The notes: generated by a model from the sequence alone, not told the origin. Numbered from the stretch's first letter, positions 46,593-56,681 are shown. The stretch is DNA of 64,000 bases from GCA-003244245 sp050700495 (GCA_050700495.1 JBOHHF010000044.1:1-64000); one strand, 5' to 3'. Numbers and translations are program-made.

Positions 46593-47816
46593 ATGACGGC
46601 TACCACTGACCGACCAGCCGGGCACGGTCTGGTCGCGCACTCGCACGGCGGTGACGCTGAACAAAGCAGTGTGCCGATGGTCTCCCGGGGGCAGCGGTTT
46701 ACCTCCTACGATGTGGACGCCTTCGAGGTGCCCACCGGCCGCGAGGAGGAGTGGCGGTTCACTCCGTTGCGACGGTTGCGCGGCTTGCACCAGGGTGTCG
46801 CGGCGACCGGCACTGCGCAGGTCGTCGTGCAGGCATCCGGCGGAGTCTCAGGCGGCGGTGTCACTGTCGAGGAGGTGGGCCCGGCCGACCCCCGCCTCGG
46901 CGACGGCGGTGTCCCCGCCGACCGGGTGGCCGCGCAGGCCTGGAGCGCGATCGAGCAGGCCACTGTCGTGACCGTGGCTGCGGAAACCCGGGTCCAGGAC
47001 CCAGTAATGATCATTGTGACCGGACCGGGCGCGGGTGAGGTTGCTTACGGGCACCTGCAGGTGCGCGTCGAGACCTTCGCCGAGGCTGTGGTGGTACTCG
47101 ACTACCGCGGCAGTGGCGCGTACGCGGAGAACGTCGAACTGGTCCTCGCCGACGGTGCCCGGCTGACCCTGGTCAGCGTGCAGGACTGGGCCGACGACGC
47201 AGTGCACGTCGCCGCACAGCACACCCGGTTGGGCCGCGACGCGGTGCTGCGCGCAATAACCGTAAGCCTCGGTGGCGATCTGGTCCGGCAGTCCCCGACG
47301 GTGACGTTCACCGAGCCCGGCGGCGACGCCGAGCTGCTGGGTCTCTACTTCGCCGACGCCGGGCAGCACCTGGAACACCGGTTGCTGGTCGACCACGCCG
47401 TTGCACATTGCCGGTCCAACGTCGCCTACAAGGGCGCGCTGCAAGGCAGTCCTGGCAAACCCGACGCACACACCGTCTGGATCGGGGACGTGCTCATCCA
47501 GGCTGCCGCCGAGGGCACCGAAACCTTCGAGGTCAACCGTAACCTGGTGCTCAACGATGGGGCGCGGGCCGACTCAGTGCCCAACCTCGAGATCGAGACC
47601 GGGGAAATCGTCGGCGCCGGGCACGCCAGCACCACTGGACGCTTCGATGACGAGCAGCTGTTCTACCTGACCTCCCGGGGCATCCCGGCCGAGCAGGCCC
47701 GCCGGCTGGTCGTCCGGGGCTTCTTCGGTGAGATTCTGCAGAAGATCACCGTTCCGCAGGTACGCGAGCGGCTCGAGGCGGCGATCGAGGCCGAGTTGCA
47801 GGCGGTGGGGGTATGA
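46593..47816 (+). CDS. sufD: Fe-S cluster assembly protein SufD
   Basis: A 407-residue SufD paralogue of SufB. Typical segments are EEEWRFTPLRRLRGL near the N-terminus and HASTTGRFDDEQLFYLTSRG at the C-terminus. It forms SufBC2D with SufB and SufC. It overlaps the downstream Rieske gene by 4 nt. Confidence 0.95.
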   Translation: MTATTDRPAGHGLVAHSHGGDAEQSSVPMVSRGQRFTSYDVDAFEVPTGREEEWRFTPLRRLRGLHQGVAATGTAQVVVQASGGVSGGGVTVEEVGPADPRLGDGGVPADRVAAQAWSAIEQATVVTVAAETRVQDPVMIIVTGPGAGEVAYGHLQVRVETFAEAVVVLDYRGSGAYAENVELVLADGARLTLVSVQDWADDAVHVAAQHTRLGRDAVLRAITVSLGGDLVRQSPTVTFTEPGGDAELLGLYFADAGQHLEHRLLVDHAVAHCRSNVAYKGALQGSPGKPDAHTVWIGDVLIQAAAEGTETFEVNRNLVLNDGARADSVPNLEIETGEIVGAGHASTTGRFDDEQLFYLTSRGIPAEQARRLVVRGFFGEILQKITVPQVRERLEAAIEAELQAVGV

Positions 47817-48160
47817 GCCCTCAACCTATCCGCGTCTGCGGCCTGAGTGATCTCAAGGACGACGTGCCCGCCGGATTCGAGGTCGACGCTGCGCCGGTGG
47901 TTCTGGTCCGCCAGGGGGAACAGGTGTACGCGCTGGCCGACATCTGCTCGCATGCCGAGATCGCGCTGTCTGAGGGCGAGGTGACCAGCAAGGGCCTGGA
48001 GTGCTGGCTGCACGGTTCGTGCTTCGACCTTCGTACCGGTGAGCCGTCCTCACCACCGGCCTCCGAACCGGTGGACACCTACGCCGTGACGATCGACGGC
48101 GACGACGTCTACGTCGATCCGTCTACTGTGACCAACAGTCCATTGGGACCAAACCGCTAG
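47813..48160 (+). CDS. Rieske [2Fe-2S] ferredoxin of the suf operon
   Basis: A 115-residue Rieske-type protein. The cluster ligands are visible as C-x-H in DICSHAEI and C-x2-H in ECWLHGSCFDL, 17 residues apart. Such small Rieske proteins (non-heme oxygenase ferredoxin-like) sit between sufD and sufC in actinobacterial operons and probably donate electrons during cluster assembly. It is 20 nt upstream of sufC. Confidence 0.94.
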   Translation: MSPQPIRVCGLSDLKDDVPAGFEVDAAPVVLVRQGEQVYALADICSHAEIALSEGEVTSKGLECWLHGSCFDLRTGEPSSPPASEPVDTYAVTIDGDDVYVDPSTVTNSPLGPNR

Positions 48161-48180
48161 CAGGAGCTGAGAACACACCG

Positions 48181-48945
48181 ATGGCTACTCTGGAGATCAA
48201 GGACCTGCACGTCTCGGTCCGCACCGATGATGAGCAGACCCCCGACAAGGAGATCCTCGGCGGTGTCGATTTGACCGTCCGGGCGGGGGAGACGCACGCG
48301 ATGATGGGCCCGAACGGGTCGGGCAAGTCCACCCTGGCCTACTCGATCGCCGGGCACCCCAAATACCAGGTCACCTCGGGACAGGTGCTGCTCGACGGCG
48401 TCGACGTGCTCACGATGTCGGTGGACGAACGCGCCCGAGCGGGTCTGTTCCTGGCCATGCAGTATCCGGTCGAGGTGCCCGGCGTGTCGATGACGAACTT
48501 CCTGCGTACCGCCGCCACCGCAATCCGTGGCGAGGCACCCAAGCTGCGCACCTGGGTCAAGGAGGTCAAGGCGGCGATGTCCAATCTGGATATCGAGCCG
48601 TCCTTCGCCGAGCGCAATGTGAATGAGGGTTTCTCCGGCGGCGAGAAGAAGCGTTTCGAGATCCTGCAGCTGTCCCTGCTCAAGCCGAAGATCGCGATCC
48701 TGGACGAGACCGACTCGGGCTTGGACGTGGATGCATTGCGGGTGGTGTCCGAAGGCGTGAACCGGTACCGCGCCAGCGGGGAAGCCGGCGTGCTGCTGAT
48801 CACCCACTACACCCGGATCCTGCGACACATCACGCCCGACCACGTGCATGTGTTCGCGGGCGGGCGGATCGTGGAATCCGGCGGACCGGAGCTGGCGGAG
48901 GAGCTTGAGTCCAGCGGTTATGAGCGCTTCACCGTTAGGGTGTGA
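48181..48945 (+). CDS. sufC: Fe-S cluster assembly ATPase SufC
   Basis: A 254-residue ABC-type ATPase. Walker A GPNGSGKST, the SufC-type signature FSGGEKKRFE and Walker B IAILDETDSGLD are intact. The enzyme powers SufBCD conformational change. It lies between the Rieske gene and sufS; the sufS ribosome-binding site AGGAGGT starts right after its stop. Confidence 0.97.
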   Translation: MATLEIKDLHVSVRTDDEQTPDKEILGGVDLTVRAGETHAMMGPNGSGKSTLAYSIAGHPKYQVTSGQVLLDGVDVLTMSVDERARAGLFLAMQYPVEVPGVSMTNFLRTAATAIRGEAPKLRTWVKEVKAAMSNLDIEPSFAERNVNEGFSGGEKKRFEILQLSLLKPKIAILDETDSGLDVDALRVVSEGVNRYRASGEAGVLLITHYTRILRHITPDHVHVFAGGRIVESGGPELAEELESSGYERFTVRV

Positions 48946-48960
48946 CAGGAGGTGACCATC

Positions 48961-50241
48961 GTGGCTGGGCTGACTTCTGAGCCACTCACGGCCAGTGAGC
49001 TGGAAAAGATCCGTGTTGACTTCCCGATCCTGTCCCGCACGGTGCGGGAGGGTCGACCGCTGGTGTACCTGGACTCCGGGGCCACTTCGCAGCGACCCCG
49101 GCAGGTGCTCGACGCCGAGCGCGCCTTCCTCGAGCAGCACAACGCGGCGGTGCACCGCGGCGCCCACCAGCTCGCTGAGGAGGCCACCGACGCCTACGAG
49201 TCCGCGCGGGCCCGGATCGCCGCTTTCGTCGGTGTCCAACCCGGGGAGGTGGTGTTCACCAAGAACGCCACCGAGGGGATCAACCTGGTCGCCTACGCGC
49301 TGAGCAACTCGGCGGTCGCCGGAGCCCAGCGTTTTGCGCTTGCTCCGGGCGACGAGATCGTGGTCACCGAGATGGAGCACCACGCCAATCTGGTGCCCTG
49401 GCAGGAGTTGTGCCGGCGCACCGGGGCGACGCTGCGCTGGTACCAGGTGACCAACGGCGGTCGGCTGGACTTGGATTCACTGGAACTGTCGGAACGCACC
49501 AGAGTGGTGGCCTTCACCCACCAGTCCAACGTGATGGGCACCGCCCCACCGGTCGCGGAGCTGGTCCGCCGGGCTCGCCAGGTCGGTGCGCTGACCGTCT
49601 TGGACGCCTGCCAGTCGGTGCCGCACAGCCCGATCGATTTCGCCGCGCTGGATGTCGACTTCGCCGTGTTCTCCGGGCACAAGATGCTGGGACCATCGGG
49701 GGTCGGCGTGCTCTACGGCCGCCGTGAATTGCTTGAGGCGCTGCCGCCGTTCCTCACCGGCGGGTCGATGATCGAGCTGGTGAAGATGGAAGGTTCCACC
49801 TACGCCCCGCCGCCGCAGCGCTTCGAGGCCGGCGTCCCGATGACCTCCCAAGCGGTTGGCCTGGGCGCAGCAGTGGACTACTTGTCGGCAGTGGGCATGG
49901 ACCGGATCGCCGAGCACGAGCGCGTCCTGACTGAGCAGACCCTGGCCGGCCTGTCAGAGTTCGGTGGTTTGCGGATCATCGGTCCCACCGACACCGAGCA
50001 GCGCGGTGGCGCGGTGTCCTTCATCCTTGACGATGTGCACGCGCACGACGCCGGGCAGGTACTTGACGACTTGGGGATCGCGGTGCGGGTCGGGCACCAT
50101 TGCGCTTGGCCGCTGCACCGCCGCTTCGGTATCTCCGCGACAGTGCGGGCCAGCTTCGCGCTGTACAACACACCCGCCGAGGTCGAGGCGCTGCTGGCCG
50201 GTGTGCACGAGGTGCGCCGATTCTTCCGGGTATCGGCATGA
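48961..50241 (+). CDS. sufS: Cysteine desulfurase SufS
   Basis: A 426-residue group II cysteine desulfurase giving sulfur to SufU. The PLP-lysine segment is VFSGHKMLGPSG, the substrate-handling YLDSGATSQRP lies near the N-terminus, and the catalytic Cys is in VGHHCAWPLHRRFG. GTG 48961 is preferred to GTG 48952 because AGGAGGT at 48947 is then 7 nt away. The stop overlaps sufU. Confidence 0.96.
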   Translation: MAGLTSEPLTASELEKIRVDFPILSRTVREGRPLVYLDSGATSQRPRQVLDAERAFLEQHNAAVHRGAHQLAEEATDAYESARARIAAFVGVQPGEVVFTKNATEGINLVAYALSNSAVAGAQRFALAPGDEIVVTEMEHHANLVPWQELCRRTGATLRWYQVTNGGRLDLDSLELSERTRVVAFTHQSNVMGTAPPVAELVRRARQVGALTVLDACQSVPHSPIDFAALDVDFAVFSGHKMLGPSGVGVLYGRRELLEALPPFLTGGSMIELVKMEGSTYAPPPQRFEAGVPMTSQAVGLGAAVDYLSAVGMDRIAEHERVLTEQTLAGLSEFGGLRIIGPTDTEQRGGAVSFILDDVHAHDAGQVLDDLGIAVRVGHHCAWPLHRRFGISATVRASFALYNTPAEVEALLAGVHEVRRFFRVSA

Positions 50242-50711
50242 AACTGGAGCAGATGTACCAGGAGATCATCCTGGACCACTATCGCAATCCGCACCGCAGC
50301 GGCCTTCGTGAGCCCTTCGACGCCGAGTCGTTCCAGATCAACCCCACCTGCGGGGACGAGGTGACGCTGCGGGTCGCGCTGGACGGCGACCGGGTGGCCG
50401 ATGTGTCCTATGAGGCGATGGGCTGCTCGATCAGCCAGGCCGCGACGTCGGTGCTCACCGATCTGGTGGTCGGCCGGACCGTGGCCGAGTCGACGTCCAC
50501 GATGGACGCATTCATGGAGATGGTGCAAAGCCGGGGCCAGGTTGAGCCGGACGAGGACGTTCTCCAGGATGCGGTCGCATTCGCCGGGGTATCCCGCTAC
50601 CCGGCCCGGGTGAAGTGTGCCTTGCTGGGCTGGATGGCGTTCAAGGATGCCGTCGGCCGGGTGGAGCCGGCAGCTGAGGACAACGGTGTCAAGCGAGCGG
50701 AGGCACGATGA
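50238..50711 (+). CDS. sufU: Zinc-dependent sulfurtransferase SufU
   Basis: A 157-residue SufU protein (MYQEIILDHYRNPHRSG; NPTCGDEVTLRV; MGCSISQAATSVLTD; YPARVKCALLGW). The three Cys and an Asp bind zinc and accept sulfur from SufS by ligand swapping. The insertion region that separates SufU from IscU is present. The ATG overlaps the sufS stop, and its own stop overlaps sufT. Confidence 0.96.
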   Translation: MKLEQMYQEIILDHYRNPHRSGLREPFDAESFQINPTCGDEVTLRVALDGDRVADVSYEAMGCSISQAATSVLTDLVVGRTVAESTSTMDAFMEMVQSRGQVEPDEDVLQDAVAFAGVSRYPARVKCALLGWMAFKDAVGRVEPAAEDNGVKRAEAR

Positions 50712-51112
50712 GCCTGAATGAGGATGCCGAGGTGGTACGTGGTGCCGCCGGGATGCCTGTGGTTCCCGAGCCTCGTGCGGATGGCGAGCTAGCAGAGGTC
50801 GACGACGTCGAGGAAGCGATGCGCGATGTGGTTGACCCGGAGCTGGGCATCAACGTGGTCGACCTCGGTCTGGTCTATGACATCCACGTCGATGAGGGCA
50901 ACGTCGCCACTCTGGACATGACGTTGACCTCTGCGGCGTGCCCGTTGACCGACGTCATCGAGGACCAGACCCGCGCTGCGCTGACCGGTGGCCCTGGCGG
51001 GGGACTGGTCGACGACGTGCGGATCAACTGGGTGTGGATGCCACCGTGGGGCCCGGACAAGATCACCGAAGACGGCCGGGAACAACTGCGAGCTCTGGGT
51101 TTCACCGTCTGA
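50708..51112 (+). CDS. sufT: SUF-associated metal-sulfur maturation factor SufT (MIP18/DUF59)
   Basis: A 134-residue MIP18-family protein: MRDVVDPELGINVVDLGLVY, then TLTSAACPLTDVIEDQ with the conserved Cys, and WVWMPPWGPDKITEDGREQL. SufT helps Fe-S protein maturation. Last gene of the suf operon, overlapping sufU by 4 nt. The following 180 nt show a near-repeat of its last bases (TTCACCGTCTGAC at about 51102 and again near 51254). Confidence 0.94.
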   Translation: MSLNEDAEVVRGAAGMPVVPEPRADGELAEVDDVEEAMRDVVDPELGINVVDLGLVYDIHVDEGNVATLDMTLTSAACPLTDVIEDQTRAALTGGPGGGLVDDVRINWVWMPPWGPDKITEDGREQLRALGFTV

Positions 51113-51291
51113 CGGGGTGACCGTAGCGGCGAGGGCGAACCAGGACAGTTTCGGCGTGGCCTTTGGCTTTCGTTCTTACTTCACGTCGCTGAAGCTTATT
51201 TGGTGTGGCGACCGAGCTACGAAGGCGCCCGAACTCCTGTCCCCACTTAGGGCTTCACCGTCTGACTCGGAGCTGTGCCAGGCTCGACGGT

Positions 51292-52296
51292 GTGACCGAT
51301 ACTGTGCCTCGCTCCCGGGTGAGCGCTTGGTACTACGCCCTGCGCACCACCAACCCGCCGGATGGCCCGATCGATGCGGTGACCCGCTGGATCGTGGTCT
51401 CCCGCGCGGCCGTGTTGCCGATGACGCTGGTCGCCGGGTTGGTGGCCGGGTTGCTCGCCGCCCGTGCGCCCGGTGTGGACTGGCGCTGGCTGGTCCTGGC
51501 CGTCCTCGGGATCCTGCTGGCGCACCTGGCCAACAACCTGATGAACGACCTCTACGACACCAGCGCCGGTTCCGACACTGCGGGTTACCCGCGGGCGCTC
51601 TACGCCCCGCATCCAATCCTGTCTGGGCTGGTCACCCGCCGGGCGCTGATCATGTCCGTGTTACTGGTCAACGCTGCGGACCTGGCGATCCTCATCGTGC
51701 TCGCGCTGGTGCGAGGCTGGCCCATCGTGGCGTTCGCGTTGGCCGGTTTCGTGCTGTCGGTGGCCTACACCGCACCGCCGCTGCGGTTGAAGAAGCGCGG
51801 TCTGGGAGAGCCGGACGTGCTCGTCGTGTGGGGACCGCTGATGGTCGGTGGCACGTACTACGCGGCGGTGGGGTCGGTGACCTGGCAGGTGCTGCTCGCG
51901 TCGCTGCCGTACGCCCTGCTGTGCACGTCGGTGCTAATGGGCAAGCACACCGACAAGATCCCGTACGACGAGCCGCTCGGGATTCACACGCTACCGGTGT
52001 TGCTCGGCGAGCGGCGAGCCCGAGCCGCGACGCTGACCATGATGGCAGGCTTCTACCTGCTCGTCGTGATATGCGTGCTGGTCGGCGCGCTGCCGTGGCC
52101 GGCGCTGCTTGCACTTGGCGGGCTTTACCGGCTGGGAAAGGTCTGGCGGTGGTTCCGGGCGCCCCGACCGGAGAAGCCGCCGCGCCCGGTGCCGGTGTGG
52201 CCGCTGTGGTTTGCCGCGTTGGCGTTCGTGCACCTGCGGGTCGCCGGCCCGCTGCTTGTCCTCGGCTTGGCCGTCGCCGCGATCGTGGGAATCTGA
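51292..52296 (+). CDS. UbiA-family prenyltransferase (MenA-like)
   Basis: A 334-residue polytopic membrane prenyltransferase. The first Asp-rich motif is NNLMNDLYDTSAGSDTAG (N-x3-D-x2-D type). The second region is less canonical (MGKHTDKIPYDEPLGIHTLP, D-x-x-x-D-like). It may prenylate a quinone or other aromatic ring; menaquinone synthesis itself cannot be claimed. GTG 51292 gives a sensible start (TDTVPRSRVSAWYYALRT). DUF1015 follows 11 nt after. Confidence 0.82.
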   Translation: MTDTVPRSRVSAWYYALRTTNPPDGPIDAVTRWIVVSRAAVLPMTLVAGLVAGLLAARAPGVDWRWLVLAVLGILLAHLANNLMNDLYDTSAGSDTAGYPRALYAPHPILSGLVTRRALIMSVLLVNAADLAILIVLALVRGWPIVAFALAGFVLSVAYTAPPLRLKKRGLGEPDVLVVWGPLMVGGTYYAAVGSVTWQVLLASLPYALLCTSVLMGKHTDKIPYDEPLGIHTLPVLLGERRARAATLTMMAGFYLLVVICVLVGALPWPALLALGGLYRLGKVWRWFRAPRPEKPPRPVPVWPLWFAALAFVHLRVAGPLLVLGLAVAAIVGI

Positions 52297-52307
52297 GACG
52301 GCGCTGG

Positions 52308-53504
52308 ATGACTCGGTGGGTACGGGCGATCAGGCACGGCTGGGTGGTCAACGGCGGCGTACCCGGACCTGACGTCGACGAGTTCGCCGAGGCCACTGAG
52401 GTGGTGGCGGCGCTGGCCGGGCCCCGGCGTGGTGACACGCTGTTGGCCGTGCAGCATCCGCATCGCACGCCCGAGGCATTGGCTGAAGGGCTTTCGTTGG
52501 TGGCGGCGCTGCCAGCGGCACGGCAAGCCCTGGACCGGTTGCGGGTCAGCGCGTATCGCCAGGTGGACGACGTGGTGGCCCCCTATCGGGTGGACGGTCC
52601 GGACGGGGTCGCGGTCGGCGTACTGTGCCTGGTCGATTCGGCCGCCGTGGACATGCACGGCGTTTTCCGGGTAAGGCACAGCGAGCAGGTCTATCCGGAG
52701 GTGGTGGCCGAACGCGCCACGGTGCTCGCCGGGCTTGGCTGCGCGACCAGCGCGGCGATGCTCGTGCCGGTCGTTGATGGTGACCAGTTGACCGCGGCTG
52801 TGCTGCGGAGCATCGAGTCACTGGGAGGGCCGGCGGTGTCGACCACCGATTCCGGCGGTCGGACCCACCAGTTGTGGTTGCTGGGTACCGGAGCGGGCCA
52901 GGATGCAGTGCTCGCCGCTACGGCTCGCAGTCCGCTACTGGTCGCTGACGGCAATCACCGGGTAGCCGCCGCGGCCACCGGCGATGAGTCCAGCCTGCTC
53001 GCCTTGGTGACCGGTGGACCGGCGCTGCGCATCGGCGCGATCCATCGCGCACTGGTCGGCACCGGGCTGACCGCTGAGGATCTGGCCGCTGCCTGGCGTC
53101 GGAAGGGCGTGACGGTGCGCGAAGCCATGGATCCGGGTCCACCGGTCATGGCTGGCACTGTGGTGGTGAGGGCATCCAGCGCCGCTCTGCTCGTCGAACT
53201 GCCCAGACCCGAGCCGGGCGAGCCGGTGCCCAGGCTTGATCATGGGCTAGTCGAACGGCTGCTCATCGCCGATGCGCTGGGCATCGACCCGGAAGGTCCG
53301 CAGGTACATGCCCTACCCGCTGGACATCCCGCGGGCGCGGGCGTCGATGCCGTGCTGCAACTGGCCCCGGTGCCGTTCGCCGACGTGCTCGCGGTGCACG
53401 GGCAAGGCCGGCGGATGCCGCGCAAGAGCACCTATTTCACCCCGAAACCGCGCAGCGGACTGCTGCTGGCCGACCTCACCGGCATCGCGCGGGCACCGGT
53501 GTGA
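52308..53504 (+). CDS. DUF1015-family protein
   Basis: A 398-residue DUF1015 protein. The conserved ADGNHRVAAA (usually ADGHHR) lies in the middle and the family C-terminus RMPRKSTYFTPKPRSGLLL is exact. The biochemical role is unclear; some members are proposed to act on amino acids. ATG 52308 lies close after the prenyltransferase, so they are probably co-transcribed. The 3' end overlaps the converging broken ABC gene by 29 nt. Confidence 0.85.
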   Translation: MTRWVRAIRHGWVVNGGVPGPDVDEFAEATEVVAALAGPRRGDTLLAVQHPHRTPEALAEGLSLVAALPAARQALDRLRVSAYRQVDDVVAPYRVDGPDGVAVGVLCLVDSAAVDMHGVFRVRHSEQVYPEVVAERATVLAGLGCATSAAMLVPVVDGDQLTAAVLRSIESLGGPAVSTTDSGGRTHQLWLLGTGAGQDAVLAATARSPLLVADGNHRVAAAATGDESSLLALVTGGPALRIGAIHRALVGTGLTAEDLAAAWRRKGVTVREAMDPGPPVMAGTVVVRASSAALLVELPRPEPGEPVPRLDHGLVERLLIADALGIDPEGPQVHALPAGHPAGAGVDAVLQLAPVPFADVLAVHGQGRRMPRKSTYFTPKPRSGLLLADLTGIARAPV

Positions 53505-54171
53505 GGTCACGGCTGTCGATGATCTCGTCGCACCAGTGCCGGGCCACGGCGAGATCGTGGGTGATGAGCAGGACCCCGAGGCCGGAACGCTCCTGCTCCT
53601 CCGCGACAGCTGCGAGCAGCGCGGCCTGGGTGGACACGTCGAGCATCGAGGTGGGCTCATCGCAGAGCAGGTAGCGGGGCCGCAGGATGAGGGAGCGAGC
53701 GAGGCAGGCGCGCTGAAGCTGGCCGTCGGACACCTCGTGCGGGGAGCGGCGCAGCAGATCGGGGGTGAGGCCCATCCGGGTCGCCCAACCGAGGGTGAGC
53801 TCCCACCGCTCGGCTGCGGTGGCGGGCAACTCCCGGTGGATCGCGAGCGGTTCGAGGATCGTCTACTGCAAGGTCAGGCGTGGGTCAGCGGCCTGGCGCG
53901 GTAATTGCCAGACCAGCTGGACACGCCGGCGCACCTGCTTCGGCACGGCGAGCTCGTGGCCGGTGACCGGGACGCCGTCGAGGACGACACGTCCGTGGTC
54001 CGGGGCCAGCAGCAGCGCGAGCACGGCTGTCAGGGTCGACTTGCCGCACCCGCTCGGACCGACCAGTCCGAGGCGGGCACCAGGTGCCAGAGATAGAGTG
54101 GCGCCGTCGAGGACGGTGATCCGCCCGTCGGGACCATCGAAGACTTTGGTGACCCGCTCAGCGGTCAGCAC
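53476..54171 (-). pseudogene. DppF/OppF-type ABC ATPase with in-frame stop
   Basis: From GTG 54171 the frame reads LTAERVTKVFDGPDGRITVL, Walker A GPSGCGKST and a Q-loop region, then meets TAG at 53863-53865. It continues in the same frame with TILEPLAIHREL, signature-like SDGQLQRACLARSL and Walker B YLLCDEPTSMLD to 53476. The stop replaces a codon, probably Gln (CAG to TAG), in DPRLTLxxTILEPL. The signature starts SDGQ rather than SGGQ. Second ATPase of a dipeptide/nickel-type importer. Confidence 0.82.
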
Positions 54172-55155
54172 GCCGGACGCACCGGACCTCCCCGTCGTCG
54201 ATCGGATGCAGGGCAGGCAGGGCGTCGCGGCAGAGGTCGAGGGCCTCGGTGCAGCGCGGGCGAACGGGCAGCCCGGCGGCAGCGCGGTGAGCTCAGGGGT
54301 CAAGCCCGGGATCGGCACCCCGCCGCGCTCGATGAGCGCTCCCAGCAGGGCCCGGCCGTAGGGGTGGGTGGGCCGGGTGAAGAAGGCCGCCGTGGGCCGC
54401 GGCTCAACGAGGTGGCTGGCGTAGAGCAGGGCGAGCCGGCCGCCGAGCTGCTCCGCCAGCCGCAGATCGTGGGTGATCACGAGCAGCGCGGACCCGGCGG
54501 CGACCACGTCGAGGAGCTGCCCGGCCGTGGCGTCGGCGAAGTCGGCGTCGAGCCCGTGGGTCGGCTCGTCGGCGATCACGAGGTCCGGTGTGGACACCAG
54601 GGATCCCGCATTGACCACCCGCTGCTGCATCCCGCCGGAGAGCTGATGGGCGTAGCGGCGGGCAACGGCGGCGAAGGATAGGCCGGTGCCGCGCAGCCGT
54701 GCGTCGAGTCGGGGTCGGGCGTCGTCGGCCGTGAGCTCGCGGCGGCCTGCCCACTCGAGGAGCTGGCCACCGAGCCGTTTGACGGGGTCGAGCGCGGTGC
54801 CGGCACTCTGCGGGATCAGCGCGATCCGCCGCCCGCGGACCGCACGCAGCCGCCGTTCGGGCAGCACGAGCAGGTCGGTCCCGTCGAGGAGAACTTGCCC
54901 GCCGACCTCGGCGTTGCGCGGCAGTAGCCGCAGGATCGCGTGCGTCAGTATGGTCTTGCCGCTGCCGCTCTCGCCGGCGAGCACGACGACCTCGCCGGCC
55001 TGGATCGCGAGGTCGACGCCGCCGAGAGCCTGCACCACGCCGTGCTCGGTGCGGAAGCGGACGGTCAGCGCCCGGAGGTCCACCAGCGGTGGGGCGGGTT
55101 CGGGCGCGGTGCTCTTGGCTACCGGCTCCTCGGCGACCGGCTCGCGGGGCTTCAT
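54158..55155 (-). pseudogene. DppD/OppD-type ABC ATPase, frameshifted near C-terminus
   Basis: ATG 55155 begins MKPREPVAEEP; Walker A GESGSGKT, signature LSGGMQQRV and Walker B LVIADEPTHGLD are intact. Near 54260 one base is missing: the proper C-terminus (RCTEALDLCRD, a DppD-type Cys cluster, then LHPIDDGEVRCV) is in the next frame, ending 54158. As read, the frame runs on into the DppF gene, producing a false ATPase-ATPase fusion. Confidence 0.82.
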
Positions 55156-56052
55156 AGTTGCAGCTCCGATCGCCACCGCGGGTTGCGCCGGTCGCGCCAC
55201 CACTCCCCGAGTGTGCCGACGGCCATCGACGCCAGCAGGATCACCAAACCGGGGAACAGGCTGGCCCACCATCCGCCGGACAGCAGCGAGGCCTGGCTGT
55301 CGGCCAGCAGGTTGCCCAGCGACGCCGACTCCGGCGGCATGCCGAGGCCGAGGAAGGAATAATCGGCCTCGTGGAAATCGCATGCGGCACCAGCAGCACG
55401 AACCCGAGCGCAGTGGCCGGGAACACGTGCGGCAGGAAATGCCGCCGGGCCAGGCGCCGCCGCCCGGCACCGGCGTTGACCGACGCGGCCACGAACTTCT
55501 GCTCGCGAAGCGACAGCACCTCGCCTCGGACGATGCGGGTTACCGACGTCCAGTGCGTCACGCCGACCGACAGGAAGATCGCGCCGGCGGGCCCGACCAG
55601 CGGCCGGGACAGCACCAGGATGAGGATGCCGAACAGGAAGTGGTTCTGCGAGGACAGCACGTCGATCAGCCGCATGGCCACCGCGTCGAGCCGGCGGCCG
55701 GCCGAGCCGGCGGCCAGGCCCACCAGCGCGCCGAGGGTCGCCGCGCACAGCGCGGCCACGATGCTGATGCCAAACGAGGTCCGCATCGCGTGCAGCACCC
55801 GGGTGAACAGGTCCCGGCCGAGGCGTCGGTGCCCATAAGGTGAGCCGGTGACGGTGGCTGCAGGGCTTGGTCGAAGAAGACCGACCGGGTGTCCAGTGGC
55901 GTGATGAACAGGGCCGCTACCGACAGCAGCGCGAGGACGGCGATCACCGCGACGGATACCGCGGCCGCACCGGGCAGCCGGCGCAGGCGCGGAAATGGCG
56001 AGAGCCGGCGGGGGCGCGCGGGCGGGGCAGGGGTCGTCGCCGGGGCGGTCAT
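55152..56052 (-). pseudogene. DppC-type ABC permease, two frameshifts
   Basis: ATG 56052 gives a Pro/Arg-rich N-terminus and first helix (AAAVSVAVIAVLALLSVAAL), PPSPAHLMGTDASG; the frame breaks near 55825. The next frame carries the inner-membrane permease core (MRTSFGISIVAALCAATLGA; THWTSVTRIVRGEVL), breaking again near 55385, and the last frame ends ADYSFLGLGMPPE to 55152. Both breaks are net one-base losses. Overlaps with flanking genes (4 nt each) show a former operon. Confidence 0.8.
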
Positions 56053-56486
56053 GCCCGCGCCTCCCGCACCCGCGGGTCGACGACCCGGTACAGCAGGTCA
56101 GCCACCAGGTTCCCGAGGACCACCAGCACGGCCCCGGCCAGGACGATCGCCAGCAGCAGCGGCAGGTCCACGGCGACGGTGAGGCTGCCCAACCCCGGCC
56201 AGGCGAACACCGTCTCGATGAGCACCGAGCCGCCGATGAGCTCCGGGACGTGCGTGCCGATCAGCGTCACGTACGGCACCAACGAGTTCGGCAGGGCGTG
56301 GCGGAACAACACCGACGTCTCGCTTGCCCCCTGCGCGCGGGCGAACCGCACGTGGTCCTCGCGCATCATTTCCAGCACCGTCGACCGAACGTAGAGGGTG
56401 AACACCCCGTGCTGGGTCAGCGCGAGCGTCACCGCCGGCAGCACGAGGTGCGCCAGGTCGACGGTCGTACTCCCGTCCGAGCGAAC
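56049..56486 (-). pseudogene. DppB-type ABC permease, 5' part replaced by IS remnant
   Basis: The remaining 145 or so codons encode the C-terminal half of a DppB permease (LVLPAVTLALTQHGVFTLYV, EAA-loop-like EDHVRFARAQGASETSVLF and the last helices). Upstream of about 56486 the frame continues into an unrelated transposase N-terminus, so the original first half is gone. Together with the broken partners, the importer cannot function as read. Confidence 0.78.
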
Positions 56487-56681
56487 GTGCAGGTCGCCCA
56501 GCAGCTCTTGGGTGCTGTTATGCCGCAGGTACATGCACGCGATTTCCACTGCGCGATACAGTTCGCACGATTTCGGGCGGCTCACCTTCTTGTTCCACGG
56601 CCCGGGTAAGGAGTCCCGGACTCGGAGGACGAGCTCCTGAATCTGCGACAGCGTCAGGCCTGTAGTACGATTGTACTGCAA
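56487..56681 (-). mobile_element. Transposase N-terminal remnant (IS5-like), fused into dppB
   Basis: From TTG 56681: QYNRTTGLTLSQIQELVLRV, then a basic stretch and YRAVEIACMYLRHNSTQELL. This matches the N-terminal helix-turn-helix region of IS5-type transposases (TTGL...LRxNxTQ..LG). It breaks off after about 65 codons and joins the permease frame. No catalytic DDE domain is found. Confidence 0.68.

Noticed and set aside
51102..51270. Repeat of the sufT end (TTCACCGTCTGAC) as transposon target duplication
   Set aside because: The copies are imperfect beyond 13 bp and the sequence between shows no element; chance or an old small duplication is enough.
50988..53504. Single 838-codon open frame over sufT, the prenyltransferase and DUF1015
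   Set aside because: Only the last 398 codons (from 52308) look like protein; the upstream part is an Arg/Ala/Gly-rich shadow of the UbiA gene in another frame.
53863..55470. Double ABC ATPase as one fusion protein
   Set aside because: The join lies where a base is missing; the true DppD C-terminus is in the next frame and DppF has its own GTG, so the fusion is an artefact of the frameshift.
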